DNA of 64,000 bases from positions 36,577,554 through 36,641,553 of the forward strand of contig NC_079137.1 in NCBI RefSeq assembly GCF_945859705.1, given 5' to 3'. Origin of the DNA: Episyrphus balteatus (lineage: Eukaryota > Arthropoda > Insecta > Diptera > Syrphidae). Of this stretch, positions 36,801 to 44,747 are shown piece by piece. The notes below the pieces were generated by a model, which worked only from the letters and a program-made list of their open reading frames with translations, was not told where the DNA came from and did no database searches. Position 1 is the stretch's first letter. Every line of letters begins with the position of its first letter. The position numbers and the translations under genes are program-made.

Positions 36801-38746
36801 CAGAATTTGGGCTAAATGCTCACTCTGAATCTAATGTAAATCAAGATTTAAAATTATGAACACAAATTACATAAATTGCTGTTAAAAAATCCGCATACGA
36901 CACAATTTATCAACCATTTTGCATTAAAATCTCAATTTTAAAAATTTTCGACACCTTGTAATTCTCGGGGACGATTTTTAATGGAAATTAGGCCCTGACA
37001 ACGCTTGAGGCCTTATTTCCATGTCAACATGATTGGCCATGTTAGGCCCGCCGGCCTTATTTCGTTTTTTCTACTTTGAAAATAGAAAACAAAATAATCA
37101 TCACCTCAAAAAATTGTGCTCAATTTTCTCATGGAAATAAAGCCGCATTTGAAATGGGGCCTTTTTTCGTAGGGCGTTATTTCACTTCACTGCCAATTTT
37201 GATTATGACGAATTTCATAAATTTTTTTAAAACAAAAACCCTTTAAGTATTAAAACTTGGATTTGAAGATTAAACATTTTAATTGATCTCTATTTTGTTT
37301 CTGTGGAGAAAATACATAGAATAACATAATAATATTAGATATATAGAATAACAAAATATATTTATATTATGTTTATATTTCAATGCTTTAAGAATTGGGA
37401 TAAAAACTTATATTAATCGATAAAGACGAAAAATGGACTTAATGCACTTTGTTTCAAAAATTTACTTTATAGAACACTGATCCGATTTTGCATATTATTT
37501 TTGTTTAAGCTTCAATTTCTAATTACTTATGGGTTTTAACTAATGAATTTCATTTACACATTTGTATATTCATATATGTATTGTTTAATATGTTTTTATT
37601 CTATTTAGTAAATTCTTCCGACGACGACTGCGAGGCTTATAGATTTATCCAAGAGTTTATTGAACCGTTCGATAAAATCATTGAAAATTGGAAAATTTGT
37701 TTTGCAATAAGATGGGAAATTTTGCAGGACAATCAAATTGAAACTGCTGCGTACCTGGCTAAATTTCCAATATTTACACTTAACAACAGCAATATTTTCA
37801 AATTGGTGAGTAAATTTAAAATTGCAAATCTTAGGTTTTATTCATTTGTAATTTATTTGCAATTTGTTTCCATCAGTTTTTTGAAGACGCAAAGATTTTA
37901 CATCCGGACATAAACTTAAATTTGGATTGGGTAATCTACAGCAGTATTTTGGAAAAGGGTAGTCATTTAAAGGAGCCATTAGTTAAAAAGTGGATTTCTG
38001 AAAGCTTAAGCTGTACCGAAGAAAATAAAAAAGCTATCAGCCTTCTAGTACTGCCGTATTTATTCCCCTCAACGAAAATAAAGGCCCGTAGAGGGAAGCA
38101 TAGTTTCAAAGCTTCGAGGCTTGAAATTCAAGAAAAATTTATTCTTTATTTTGAAGTGAGTACTGTTTGAATACTAATAATGTGACAAAAATAATGTTCT
38201 TCTAATCAATTTTTAACACTTAAAAGCAAATGTTGTTCCTCAAAAGCTTTAAGGCAGTTTTAAGAAAAATAATTACATATTTCCGAAAGATAGTTTTTTT
38301 CGATAAAATATATTAAATTGTATAAATAATCGATAAAATATATTAAATTGTATAAATATTCGATAAAATATATTAAATTGTATAAATATCGATACAAATA
38401 AAATAATGTTTTATTTTATATTTTTTAGACACTGGGAAAAGCTGACGATTTCGAAAGAAACTTAATAGAAAACGAAGTCGGGCTGCAACCAAGAATTGTT
38501 TTTGTCGGCGCTTTAAATGACTTAAGTGCATATGTGACGCTTACGGACAAAAAATATTCCTTCGACAATCCAATCGATGCTGTGGAGCAATGCTTCTATA
38601 TGTATCAAGCACTACATATAATGTATCCAGCCGAAAGCACGTCTGTGTGGACCTTTATTCAAATACACATTTTCAACGTACGCACAAAATTTGATCAATC
38701 ATCATCAAGTATTAAGGCAATTTGGAACAGTCTGATCACGAAGTAA
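27899..38746 (+). CDS. Eight-exon gene, 573-aa protein, probable transposon accessory
   Basis: Exons: 27,899-27,998; 28,106-28,264; 28,610-28,905; 36,016-36,155; 36,347-36,579; 37,609-37,805; 37,877-38,155; 38,429-38,746 (TAA). All introns are GT-AG and every join keeps frame, giving 574 codons. Residues 1-33 come from a duplicated first exon. Residues 87-185 are Ser/Thr/Asn/Glu-rich and probably disordered. Residues 186-310 are Lys- and Leu-rich helical sequence with NGQKASGKLYDAFSNYR. Residues 469-573 are globular (VGALNDLSAYVTL, YQALHIMYPAES, VWTFIQIHIF). From memory, this plan resembles uncharacterised proteins often found beside CACTA-like transposases in animals. The transposase-like gene starts 538 bp downstream on the same strand. 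Exon 3 has an alternative in-phase donor (CGA|GTAAGT at 28,860). Intron 3 is 7.1 kb and full of MITEs. An AATAAA lies at 39,272. Biochemical role unknown. Confidence 0.85.
29399..29482. repeat. 84-bp hairpin
   Basis: ATATCGTCGGTTGACAACCA and TGGTTGTCAACCAACGATAT pair almost perfectly, with a stem of about 33 bp including AAACTCATTA. It lies in intron 3 of the 573-aa gene and is most likely a small MITE. Confidence 0.8.
29640..30066. repeat. 118-bp tandem repeat, 3.6 copies, each with a hairpin
   Basis: ATTCAGTCTGTCATAC recurs at 29,651, 29,769, 29,887 and 30,005, exactly 118 bp apart. Each full unit holds AATTTAATTCAGTCTGTC and its inverse GACAGACTGAATTAAATTT, so each could fold on itself. 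Related half-units with ACATCCC words lie upstream to 29,270. It looks like a MITE expanding into a satellite. Confidence 0.9.
30469..31427. mobile_element. 959-bp non-autonomous DNA transposon
   Basis: ATATCGTCGCTATGCTGCCA with AAACGCACTAAGTC is inverted as GACTTAGTGCGTTTTGGCAG with CATAGCGACGATAT, a terminal inverted repeat of about 34 bp. A second inner pair, GACTTAGTGCCTTTTACCTG against CAGGTAAAAAGCACTAAGTC, lies at about 30,691 and 31,287. The palindromic ATAT at each end is compatible with a TA target. There is no ORF of note. Confidence 0.85.
31787..32316. mobile_element. 530-bp MITE, PIF/Harbinger-like
   Basis: The ends GAGCGGAATTCATAGTCGTC and CGACTATGAATTCCGCTC are inverted, and TAA directly flanks both (31,784-31,786 and 32,317-32,319). 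Inner repeats of ACTCAAGTTGAGAAATAT-like words are inverted as well. The 3-bp TAA target suggests PIF/Harbinger. It sits in intron 3 of the 573-aa gene. Confidence 0.85.
32671..33034. mobile_element. 364-bp MITE with GGGGGGTTCACATTG ends
   Basis: GGGGGGTTCACATTGACCAA, continuing CTTACCGGACAGACC, is inverted as GGTCTGTCCGGTAAGTTAGT continuing CAATGTGAACCCCCC. The terminal repeat is 35 bp with one mismatch. The target duplication is ambiguous because T runs flank the G/C runs. CCGGACAG words are repeated within. Confidence 0.85.
33159..33684. mobile_element. 526-bp MITE with GGGTGCTTTCATAA ends
   Basis: GGGTGCTTTCATAATTGCAT with GGTTGC is inverted as GCAACCATGCATTTATGAAAGCGCCC. GTT flanks both sides (33,156-33,158 and 33,685-33,687). 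Subterminal CATTTGCG words repeat in both orientations. A 154-codon ORF at 33,291-33,755 runs out of the element and is Phe-rich translation of AT-rich sequence, so I do not call it a gene. Confidence 0.8.
34409..35475. mobile_element. 1,067-bp non-autonomous element with TA target
   Basis: TAGGGTAGAGTTGC and GCAACTCTACCCTA are perfect terminal inverted repeats flanked by TA (34,407-34,408 and 35,476-35,477). GCCGGCC / CGGCC words recur close inside both ends. Ends and target fit a Tc1/mariner-type element, but no transposase is encoded. Confidence 0.8.
36643..36780. mobile_element. 138-bp MITE between exons 5 and 6
   Basis: GGGCCATTTGCTGAATCGAA with ACTTAA is inverted as TTAAGTTTCGATTCACCAAACGGGTC, imperfect in the outer ten bases. 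TTA flanks both sides (36,640-36,642 and 36,781-36,783). Probably PIF/Harbinger-type. Confidence 0.75.
36978..37190. repeat. Inverted repeats of a GGAAATAAGGCC word
   Basis: TGGAAATTAGGCC, AGGCCTTATTTCCATG, GGCCTTATTTCG and ATGGAAATAAAGCCG alternate in orientation across about 200 bp, with GGGGCC at the right end. This is a degraded foldback element inside intron 5 of the 573-aa gene. Confidence 0.6.
38304..38398 (+). repeat. Three copies of a roughly 33-bp repeat
   Basis: TCGATAAAATATATTAAATT with GTATAAATA occurs three times in a row inside intron 7 of the 573-aa gene. Confidence 0.8.
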
Positions 38747-38784
38747 TTATCTTTTAATAATATCTTTCAATAATATTTATTATT

Positions 38785-39150
38785 TCATTTTTATTGAACA
38801 ATTCGACACTAATTTTCACTCCTTCCTCAATAATTACATCCTTGATGTTTATGTTATTTATTGTTTCATTTTTCATTGAACAATTTGACAGTAGTTTTCA
38901 CTCCTTCCTCAACAATTACATCCTTGATGTTTATGTTATTTATTGTTTCATTTTTCATTGAACAATTTGACAGTAGTTTTCACTCCTTCCTCAACAATTA
39001 AATCCTTGATGTTTATGTTATTTATTGTTTCATTTTTCATTGAACAATTTGACAGTAGTTTTCACTCCTTCCTCAACAATTACATCCTTGATGTTTATGT
39101 TATTTATTGTTTCATTTTTCATTGAACAATTTGACACTAGTTTTCACTCC
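38785..39150 (+). repeat. 82-bp tandem repeat between the two transposon genes
   Basis: CTTGATGTTTATGTTATTTA recurs at 38,841, 38,923, 39,005 and 39,087, each 82 bp apart. The unit includes TTGAACAATTTGACA and TTTTCACTCCTTCCTCAA. The array fills most of the 538-bp gap between the stop of the 573-aa gene and the transposase start, so it lies in the 3' region of one and the upstream region of the other. Confidence 0.9.
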
Positions 39151-39284
39151 TCACTCAAAATCAATTAACCATATAACTTATAACTTTTTTTCAACCATAC
39201 ACATAAAATATTGAAATTCCACTTGTTACTCACACGAGTACAGAGAATACTAATTGTATAAGATTTTATTTAATAAATAACAAT

Positions 39285-41669
39285 ATGCACTGTGCACACT
39301 GTAATAGATCATTTATTTCAATTAAACTGTATTCAATGCATTTTAAGAAAAACCATCCAGGTATGCAACGTTTTACATGTTATAACAAAAGTTGTGGTAG
39401 GGTTTTTTCAGTTCTTTATAAACACATTGCTCATATAAAAAGAAATCATGTTCTAGATTTCACTTCTCCTCTTCCTAAAATTGTTCCTTCTATTAATAAT
39501 CAATTTGATAATTCCATTCAATATGACGAAATAGAAACTAATTCAAATTTTATTTCTACACCACAATTGAGTTCGGAAAATGACGTTACTACAGATTTAC
39601 TTAAAGTTATTCTGAAAACATTAAATGATGACAGAATTCCAAGAAGTACTGCCTTAGAAATTTTCAAAAATTTATTTTCTTTTTACGATAGATACCTTTC
39701 CCTTGCTATGGCCCAAAATAAAAATAATGAAGAAATATATCCTATTTTAACTTCTCTTATGAGTCCAAAATACTTAAAATCTGAATTTTTAATTTTGAAA
39801 AAACTATCAAATATGAATATTTTGGTCAATTTTCATGATATTTTCCTTGGTTCTGAATACCAACAAGTTTATTCTGCAGATAATGAAATTAAAATCACTA
39901 AATGCGATTTTTTCTTGCAAATAGTCGATCTCAATCAACTTTTTACTGTTTTTTTCACTCAAACACCTTTATTGAAACTCATTGAAGAGTATATAAATCA
40001 CTTACAAAAATTGACTTATACAATAGTAAATATAACTCAGACACCTCTGTGGGAAAAGAAAAAAAGACAGTTTAATCCAGAAAATGACGTGTCAATTTTT
40101 CTTATACCCCTTCTTATTTACTTTGATGATTTTGAATATCTTAATCCCTTGGGCTCGCATAGTGGAATTCAAAAAATTGGAGCTGTTTACATTAAAATTT
40201 TGAGTCTTCCAGATAACATTTCTTCGAAATTATCTCATACTCTTTTAGCTATGCTATTTTTCACTGAAGATAGAAAAAAATTTGGTAATACAACTATTTT
40301 GAAACCTCTAATTGAATATCTTAATAGTTTGCAAAATATAGGACTGAACATCAGTTATAAGAATTTTAAGATAATTAAATTAATTCCATGCTTGATAACT
40401 GGTGATAATTTAGGATTGAATTCTCTATTGGGATTTACAGAATCTTTCAATTCCTTACACTATTGTCGGTTTTGCAGGTGCTCAAAAGAAAATATGAAAA
40501 GCTTACTAATTGAAGATGGGACACATTTAAGAAATGAATCTAATTATGATGAAGATATAAATATAGGTAATGCAAAGATTACCGGTATCAAGGAAAACTC
40601 AATTTGGAATTCATTGAACAATTTTCATGTTGTTGATAACTTGAGTGCGGATTGTATGCATGACTTGTTGGAAGGAGTTTGTCATTATGACCTTAGTATT
40701 ATTTTGAAGTCCTTCATCTTAAAATATAAATATTTTTCTTTGCCACAGCTAAACAGGCGAATAGAAATATTTAACTTTGGTTCGGTAACCCAAAAACCAC
40801 CTCTCTTTAATTCAGACAGCCTTTCCAAAAATAAATTCAAACTTTCGGCATCAGAGATGTATATTATAATCACACATTTATCACTTTTAGTTGGAGATTT
40901 AGTTGAAAATTCATGTCCTGAATGGAAGCTTTATCTATTGTTAAGAGAAATAATTCTATTTGTTTTTAGGAAGAGGCATCACATTCATTCAACTGAATAT
41001 TTAAAAAAAATTATAGCTGACCACAATTCTTTGTATATATTAATATCAGAGAGTCATTTGAAACCAAAATTCCACTTTCTATTGCACTATCCAAGAATTG
41101 TACAAAATATTGGTCCAATCGTAGCAGTTAATTCGATGCGTTTCGAGGCCAAACACCAAACTTTCAAAAAGTGTGGTTATATTTCAAATAATAGAATAAA
41201 TATACTCAAAACGATGAACGTTAAGCATCAGTATAAAATTTCGAATTTAATATTGAATTATAACGAACTTTGCTTGAATTTTTACAATCATGGACAAACT
41301 TTTCAGTTAAAATCAGCTGAATTTTTTAAATTTAATTTCAAATCATCTGAACGAGAAAATATTTTGAAAGTTTCATGGCTAAACCATAAAGGCGTATTAT
41401 TTAAAGAAAAATTGGTTGTATGCATTGGACTATATGAAAATAATGACCCTGTTTTTCGCTTAATTGAACACATAGTGAAAGTGAAAACATCATTTTACCT
41501 TTGTTTATCATATATAGAGACTATATGTTTTGACAATCATTATTTTGCTTACAAAATTAAAGCAAATAGTTCATTTTCAGTTTTTGATCTAGATAGTCTG
41601 CAATATGTTCATACTTCTTCTTTATCAATGTCTAATAATGGTGATTTGTTTGTTATTTGGGATTTTTAA
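39285..41669 (+). CDS. C2H2 zinc-finger transposase-like protein, 794 aa
   Basis: A single intact exon. Two C2H2 fingers start the protein: C3-X2-C6-X12-H19-X4-H24 and C32-X4-C37-X12-H50-X4-H55. A Cys pair follows in CRFCRC (near residue 396). Landmarks of a CACTA/EnSpm-like transposase are DCMHDLLEGV (Asp456, His459) and FHFLLHYPRI ... GPIVAVNSMRFEAKH (Glu621). The spacing of Asp and Glu fits a DDE-type catalytic core, although I cannot fix all catalytic residues by eye. It would bind element ends and cut DNA in the nucleus. No frameshift or stop breaks it, so it may be active, recent or domesticated. Lys/Asn/Ile-rich codon use matches the AT-rich surroundings. An AATAAA lies at 41,850-41,855. 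The 573-aa gene upstream is its probable partner. Class assignment is from memory of the family, not a search. Confidence 0.8.
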   Translation: MHCAHCNRSFISIKLYSMHFKKNHPGMQRFTCYNKSCGRVFSVLYKHIAHIKRNHVLDFTSPLPKIVPSINNQFDNSIQYDEIETNSNFISTPQLSSENDVTTDLLKVILKTLNDDRIPRSTALEIFKNLFSFYDRYLSLAMAQNKNNEEIYPILTSLMSPKYLKSEFLILKKLSNMNILVNFHDIFLGSEYQQVYSADNEIKITKCDFFLQIVDLNQLFTVFFTQTPLLKLIEEYINHLQKLTYTIVNITQTPLWEKKKRQFNPENDVSIFLIPLLIYFDDFEYLNPLGSHSGIQKIGAVYIKILSLPDNISSKLSHTLLAMLFFTEDRKKFGNTTILKPLIEYLNSLQNIGLNISYKNFKIIKLIPCLITGDNLGLNSLLGFTESFNSLHYCRFCRCSKENMKSLLIEDGTHLRNESNYDEDINIGNAKITGIKENSIWNSLNNFHVVDNLSADCMHDLLEGVCHYDLSIILKSFILKYKYFSLPQLNRRIEIFNFGSVTQKPPLFNSDSLSKNKFKLSASEMYIIITHLSLLVGDLVENSCPEWKLYLLLREIILFVFRKRHHIHSTEYLKKIIADHNSLYILISESHLKPKFHFLLHYPRIVQNIGPIVAVNSMRFEAKHQTFKKCGYISNNRINILKTMNVKHQYKISNLILNYNELCLNFYNHGQTFQLKSAEFFKFNFKSSERENILKVSWLNHKGVLFKEKLVVCIGLYENNDPVFRLIEHIVKVKTSFYLCLSYIETICFDNHYFAYKIKANSSFSVFDLDSLQYVHTSSLSMSNNGDLFVIWDF

Positions 41670-41869
41670 ACATTGCATTCACTCTTATTCCGATAGGCGT
41701 ATAACGCCACAATCACGACAATATAAACTTTTGTATTCATACCTTATATTTATGTATGAAATCATAACCAACACAATTTCCATTATTAGCAGAACCATTT
41801 GTTACGAAACCCAAATCACCCTTATGCATTTTTACATTATTTTATCCTAAATAAACACAAACCCTTATA

Positions 41870-41918
41870 TTAATTATATTATTATTATTAATTATATTAT
41901 TATTATTAATTATATTAA
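41870..41918 (+). repeat. ATTAATTATATTATTATT tandem run
   Basis: Three near-identical copies of TTAATTATATTATTATTA, 19 bp apart, follow the transposase polyadenylation signal. Confidence 0.8.
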
Positions 41919-42302
41919 CTTATTCGCCACTTCTTTTGTGAACAAAAAACTGTAAAACGTTGCACCTGATTAAATAACATAGTTTCAAACTTCATTATCT
42001 GAACTTATATTAGGTTAGTGTATAACAATTTCTTATTTTAAAAATAAATGTATTTTTAATGTTTTTTTTCATATCGGCAATATCGATTTCAAAAATATAA
42101 AACTAATAATAATAAATTAATTATTTGGCTTGTCTATGTTTTGAACTGTTAACTTTAAGTAAATTTTGTTAAGCTTGTAAATTAATACATATATATTTAT
42201 TGTTTAAATAAAAAAAGAGATACAAATGAAATTTTATCTATATTTTTGAATGGAAAATGCGTTAATCTGAGAATTAGAATTTTGGAGTTATTTTGAAACT
42301 GT

Positions 42303-42666
42303 TGTACGTTTGTGTCACACTATTATCGCGTTTGGGAACATCGAATCTGCTTTTTGGGGTAGACAAAATACACGTTCACAGAAAACGTATTGCGTAAAAA
42401 AATCCAAAACTAAACAAATCAAACACCAATTTTCTGAAATACAAATGTATTAATCGTTTGTTAAAGCAATAAGTTTATTTGCCACAGTTAATTTATTGCT
42501 TTAACAAACGATCAATACATTTGTATTTCAGAAAATTGGTTTTTGATTTGTTTTAGTTTTGGATTTTTTTACGCAATACGTTTTCTGTGAACGTGTATTT
42601 TGTCTACCCCAAAAAGCAGAATCGATGTTCCCAAACGCGAAGGTAGTGTGCCACAAACGTATACCC
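42303..42666. repeat. 364-bp palindrome
   Basis: The left arm (TGTACGTTTGTGTCACACTA, GCGTTTGGGAACATCGAATC, GCTTTTTGGGG) and right arm (CCCCAAAAAGCAGAATCGAT, GTTCCCAAACGC, GTGTGCCACAAACGTATACC) are complementary from the edges to a centre near 42,484. The innermost bases CAATAAGTTTATTTGCCACA are the only unpaired ones. The right arm runs straight on into the CAAACG-rich sequence and 84-bp array. Confidence 0.9.
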
Positions 42667-42829
42667 CACAAACGAACAAAATCATTTGATTCAAATGAGT
42701 TATTTGTTTGAATCAAACGAAATATATGGTCCCTTCAATTGCTCCTGTCCTGTGCCACAATCGCAAGATACGATTGCAACAAACGTAAGTATAAGGAAAA
42801 CGAATTGTAGTTCCCTCCAAATGCTATTG

Positions 42830-43640
42830 TTCTTTGCTACAATCGCAAAGATACGATTGCAACAAACGTGAAATGGTTGTTTGCATCAAACGAACTGAAT
42901 TTTAATGCTCTTTTTCTTTGCCACAATCGCAAAGATACGATTGCAACAAACGTGAAATGGTTGTTTGCATCAAACGAACTGAATTTTAATGCTCTTTTTC
43001 TTTGCCACAATCGCAAAGATACGATTGCAACAAACGTGAAATGGTTGTTTGCATCAAACGAACTGCATTTAAATGCTCTTTTTCTTTGCCACAATCGCAA
43101 AGATACGATTGCAACAAACGTGAAATGGTTGTTTGCATCAAACGAACTGCATTTAAATGTTATTTTTCTTTGCCACAATCGCAAAGATACGATTGCAACA
43201 AACGTGAAATGGTTGTTTGCATCAAACGAACTGCATTTTAATGCTCTTTTTCTTTGCCACAATCGCAAAGATACGATTGCAACAAACGTGAAATGGTTGT
43301 TTGCATCAAACGAACTGCATTTTAATGCTCTTTTTCTTTGCCACAATCGCAAAGATACGATTGCAACAAACGTGAAATGGTTGTTTGCATCAAACGAACT
43401 GAATTTTAATGCTCTTTTTCTTTGCCACAATCGCAAAGATACGATTGCAACAAACGTGAAATGGTTGTTTGCATCTAACGAACTGAATTTTAATGCTCTT
43501 TTTCTTTGCCACAATCGCAAAGATACGATTGCAACAAACGTGAAATGGTTGTTTGCATCAAACGAACTGCATTTAAATGTTATTTTTCTTTGTCAAAATA
43601 GCAAAGATACGATTGCAACAAACGTGAAATGGTTGTTAAC
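42830..43640. repeat. 84-bp tandem array, ten copies
   Basis: GTGAAATGGTTGTTTGCATC recurs at 42,868, 42,952, 43,036 and so on to 43,624, exactly 84 bp apart. Each unit also holds CAAACGAACTG, TTTTTCTTTGCCACAATCGC and AAAGATACGATTGCAACAAA. Since 84 is a multiple of 3, the frame is preserved and ORFs of 261 (+) and 227 (-) codons arise on both strands. They are not genes. Confidence 0.97.
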
Positions 43641-43752
43641 CCAAAGATTATAAGAATTTGATGCAAACGAAGTCGAAAATATCTACAGCAAACGAAAAAG
43701 TCGATTGGGCAATTTTTCCGTTTGCGGCAATCGATTCGTTCTCTGAGTGTAC
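43641..43752. repeat. Terminal segment after the 84-bp array
   Basis: Spaced GCAAACGAA words lead to CCGTTTGCGGCAATCGATTC and the end GTTCTCTGAGTGTACA. Its reverse complement matches the start of the 18.4-kb array (TACACTCAGAGAA then CGTTTGCGGC), so the two structures share a terminus. Confidence 0.65.
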
Positions 43753-44400
43753 ATTTATAATCTGAAAATCAAAAATTTGATGGAGGTCTGGATGCTGAGT
43801 TATTTGCATTCAAATATTTTTTTTCGTAGATAGCTTGGAGCCAAAGTCTTGAAACAAGTTTTGGTTTACAGATATGAGTTCACAGCGAACAAGTCTATGC
43901 ATTTAGGTTAAAAAAATTACATATTTTTTTTGGGATTTTCGAGAAAAAAATGCATTTAAAAAAAAAATGCCTAAAAATTTATCGTGATACATCAAAAGAA
44001 AGGTCTCAAAACAAGTTTTGGTTTACAGATATGAATTCACAGCGAACAAGTTTACGCATTTAGGTAAAAAAATTAAATAGGTATATAATTTTTTGTTTGG
44101 ATTTCAGAGAAAAAATCAAGGTTAACCCCTTGCCGAAAAAAATGCATTTTAAAAAAATTCTTTCCAAATTAATCGAGTGATATATCAAAAGAAAGGTCTC
44201 TTTGAGCTCTATTCACAACTGAAAACCAAAAGATTCTTGGAGGTCTGGTTGTTGAGTTATTGGCATCCAAACATATTTTTTTCTTACATTCGCAGGCAGA
44301 TGTCTGTGGATATGAGTTAACAGTGAACAGGTCTTAAAAAAATGCCCTATTAATAGTTTTGGCGTAAAGTGAATCTACCTATCATTTTTTGTGAGTTTAC
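43753..44400. repeat. Dispersed repeat with a duplicated 160-bp segment
   Basis: The phrase AACAAGTTTTGGTTTACAGA, followed by TATGARTTCACAGCGAACAAG, occurs at about 43,853 and 44,012. The phrases GAGGTCTGG and TTGAGTTATTKGCATYCAAA bracket it. It is non-coding and resembles common insect interspersed repeats. Confidence 0.65.
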
Positions 44401-44747
44401 ACACAGGCCGCAGCGAGAGCGGTTTGGAAAAGTTCTTTTATAGTCTGAAGATGATTTTTCTATTACAAGAGAGTGTTCCCGTTAGAGGTTAGACTTCGAA
44501 ATTAGTAAAGATATAAAGCTCAACACCAAAAACTCAATCTCTTACACTAACAATAGGCTGGGAAAAATGCTTTGAAACATAATTTGAAACCATGGAACTC
44601 AGAAACAAGATGAATTTTTTATAATTACTTTGTCTTTGGAGCGTGTAATGGATTTCAATCATCACAATTTTCTATAGCACTTTTACCACAATTCAAATTA
44701 AAACAACTTCCATGTATTTTTCAAACTATTTTAATTTTAATAATATT

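Larger units (their letters stand above)
26555..41860 (+). mobile_element. Putative two-gene DNA transposon (CACTA/EnSpm-like)
   Basis: It contains the triplicated first-exon block, the 573-aa gene and the transposase-like gene, in one orientation. This matches the two-protein plan of EnSpm/CACTA elements. I looked for inverted termini between 26,400 and 27,000 and between 41,670 and 42,300 and found none. The limits given are therefore only the outer edges of recognisable element-specific sequence, and the alternative of a host-domesticated gene pair stays open. Confidence 0.4.

Noticed and set aside
26400..42300. Terminal inverted repeats for the two-gene transposon
   Set aside because: I compared the regions on both sides of the gene pair for CACT-type or any long inverted match and found none that held beyond a few bases.
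42837..43653. ORFs of 227 (-) and 261 (+) codons
   Set aside because: Both strands are open because the 84-bp repeat is a multiple of three and lacks stops. Perfect periodicity and two-strand openness argue against coding.
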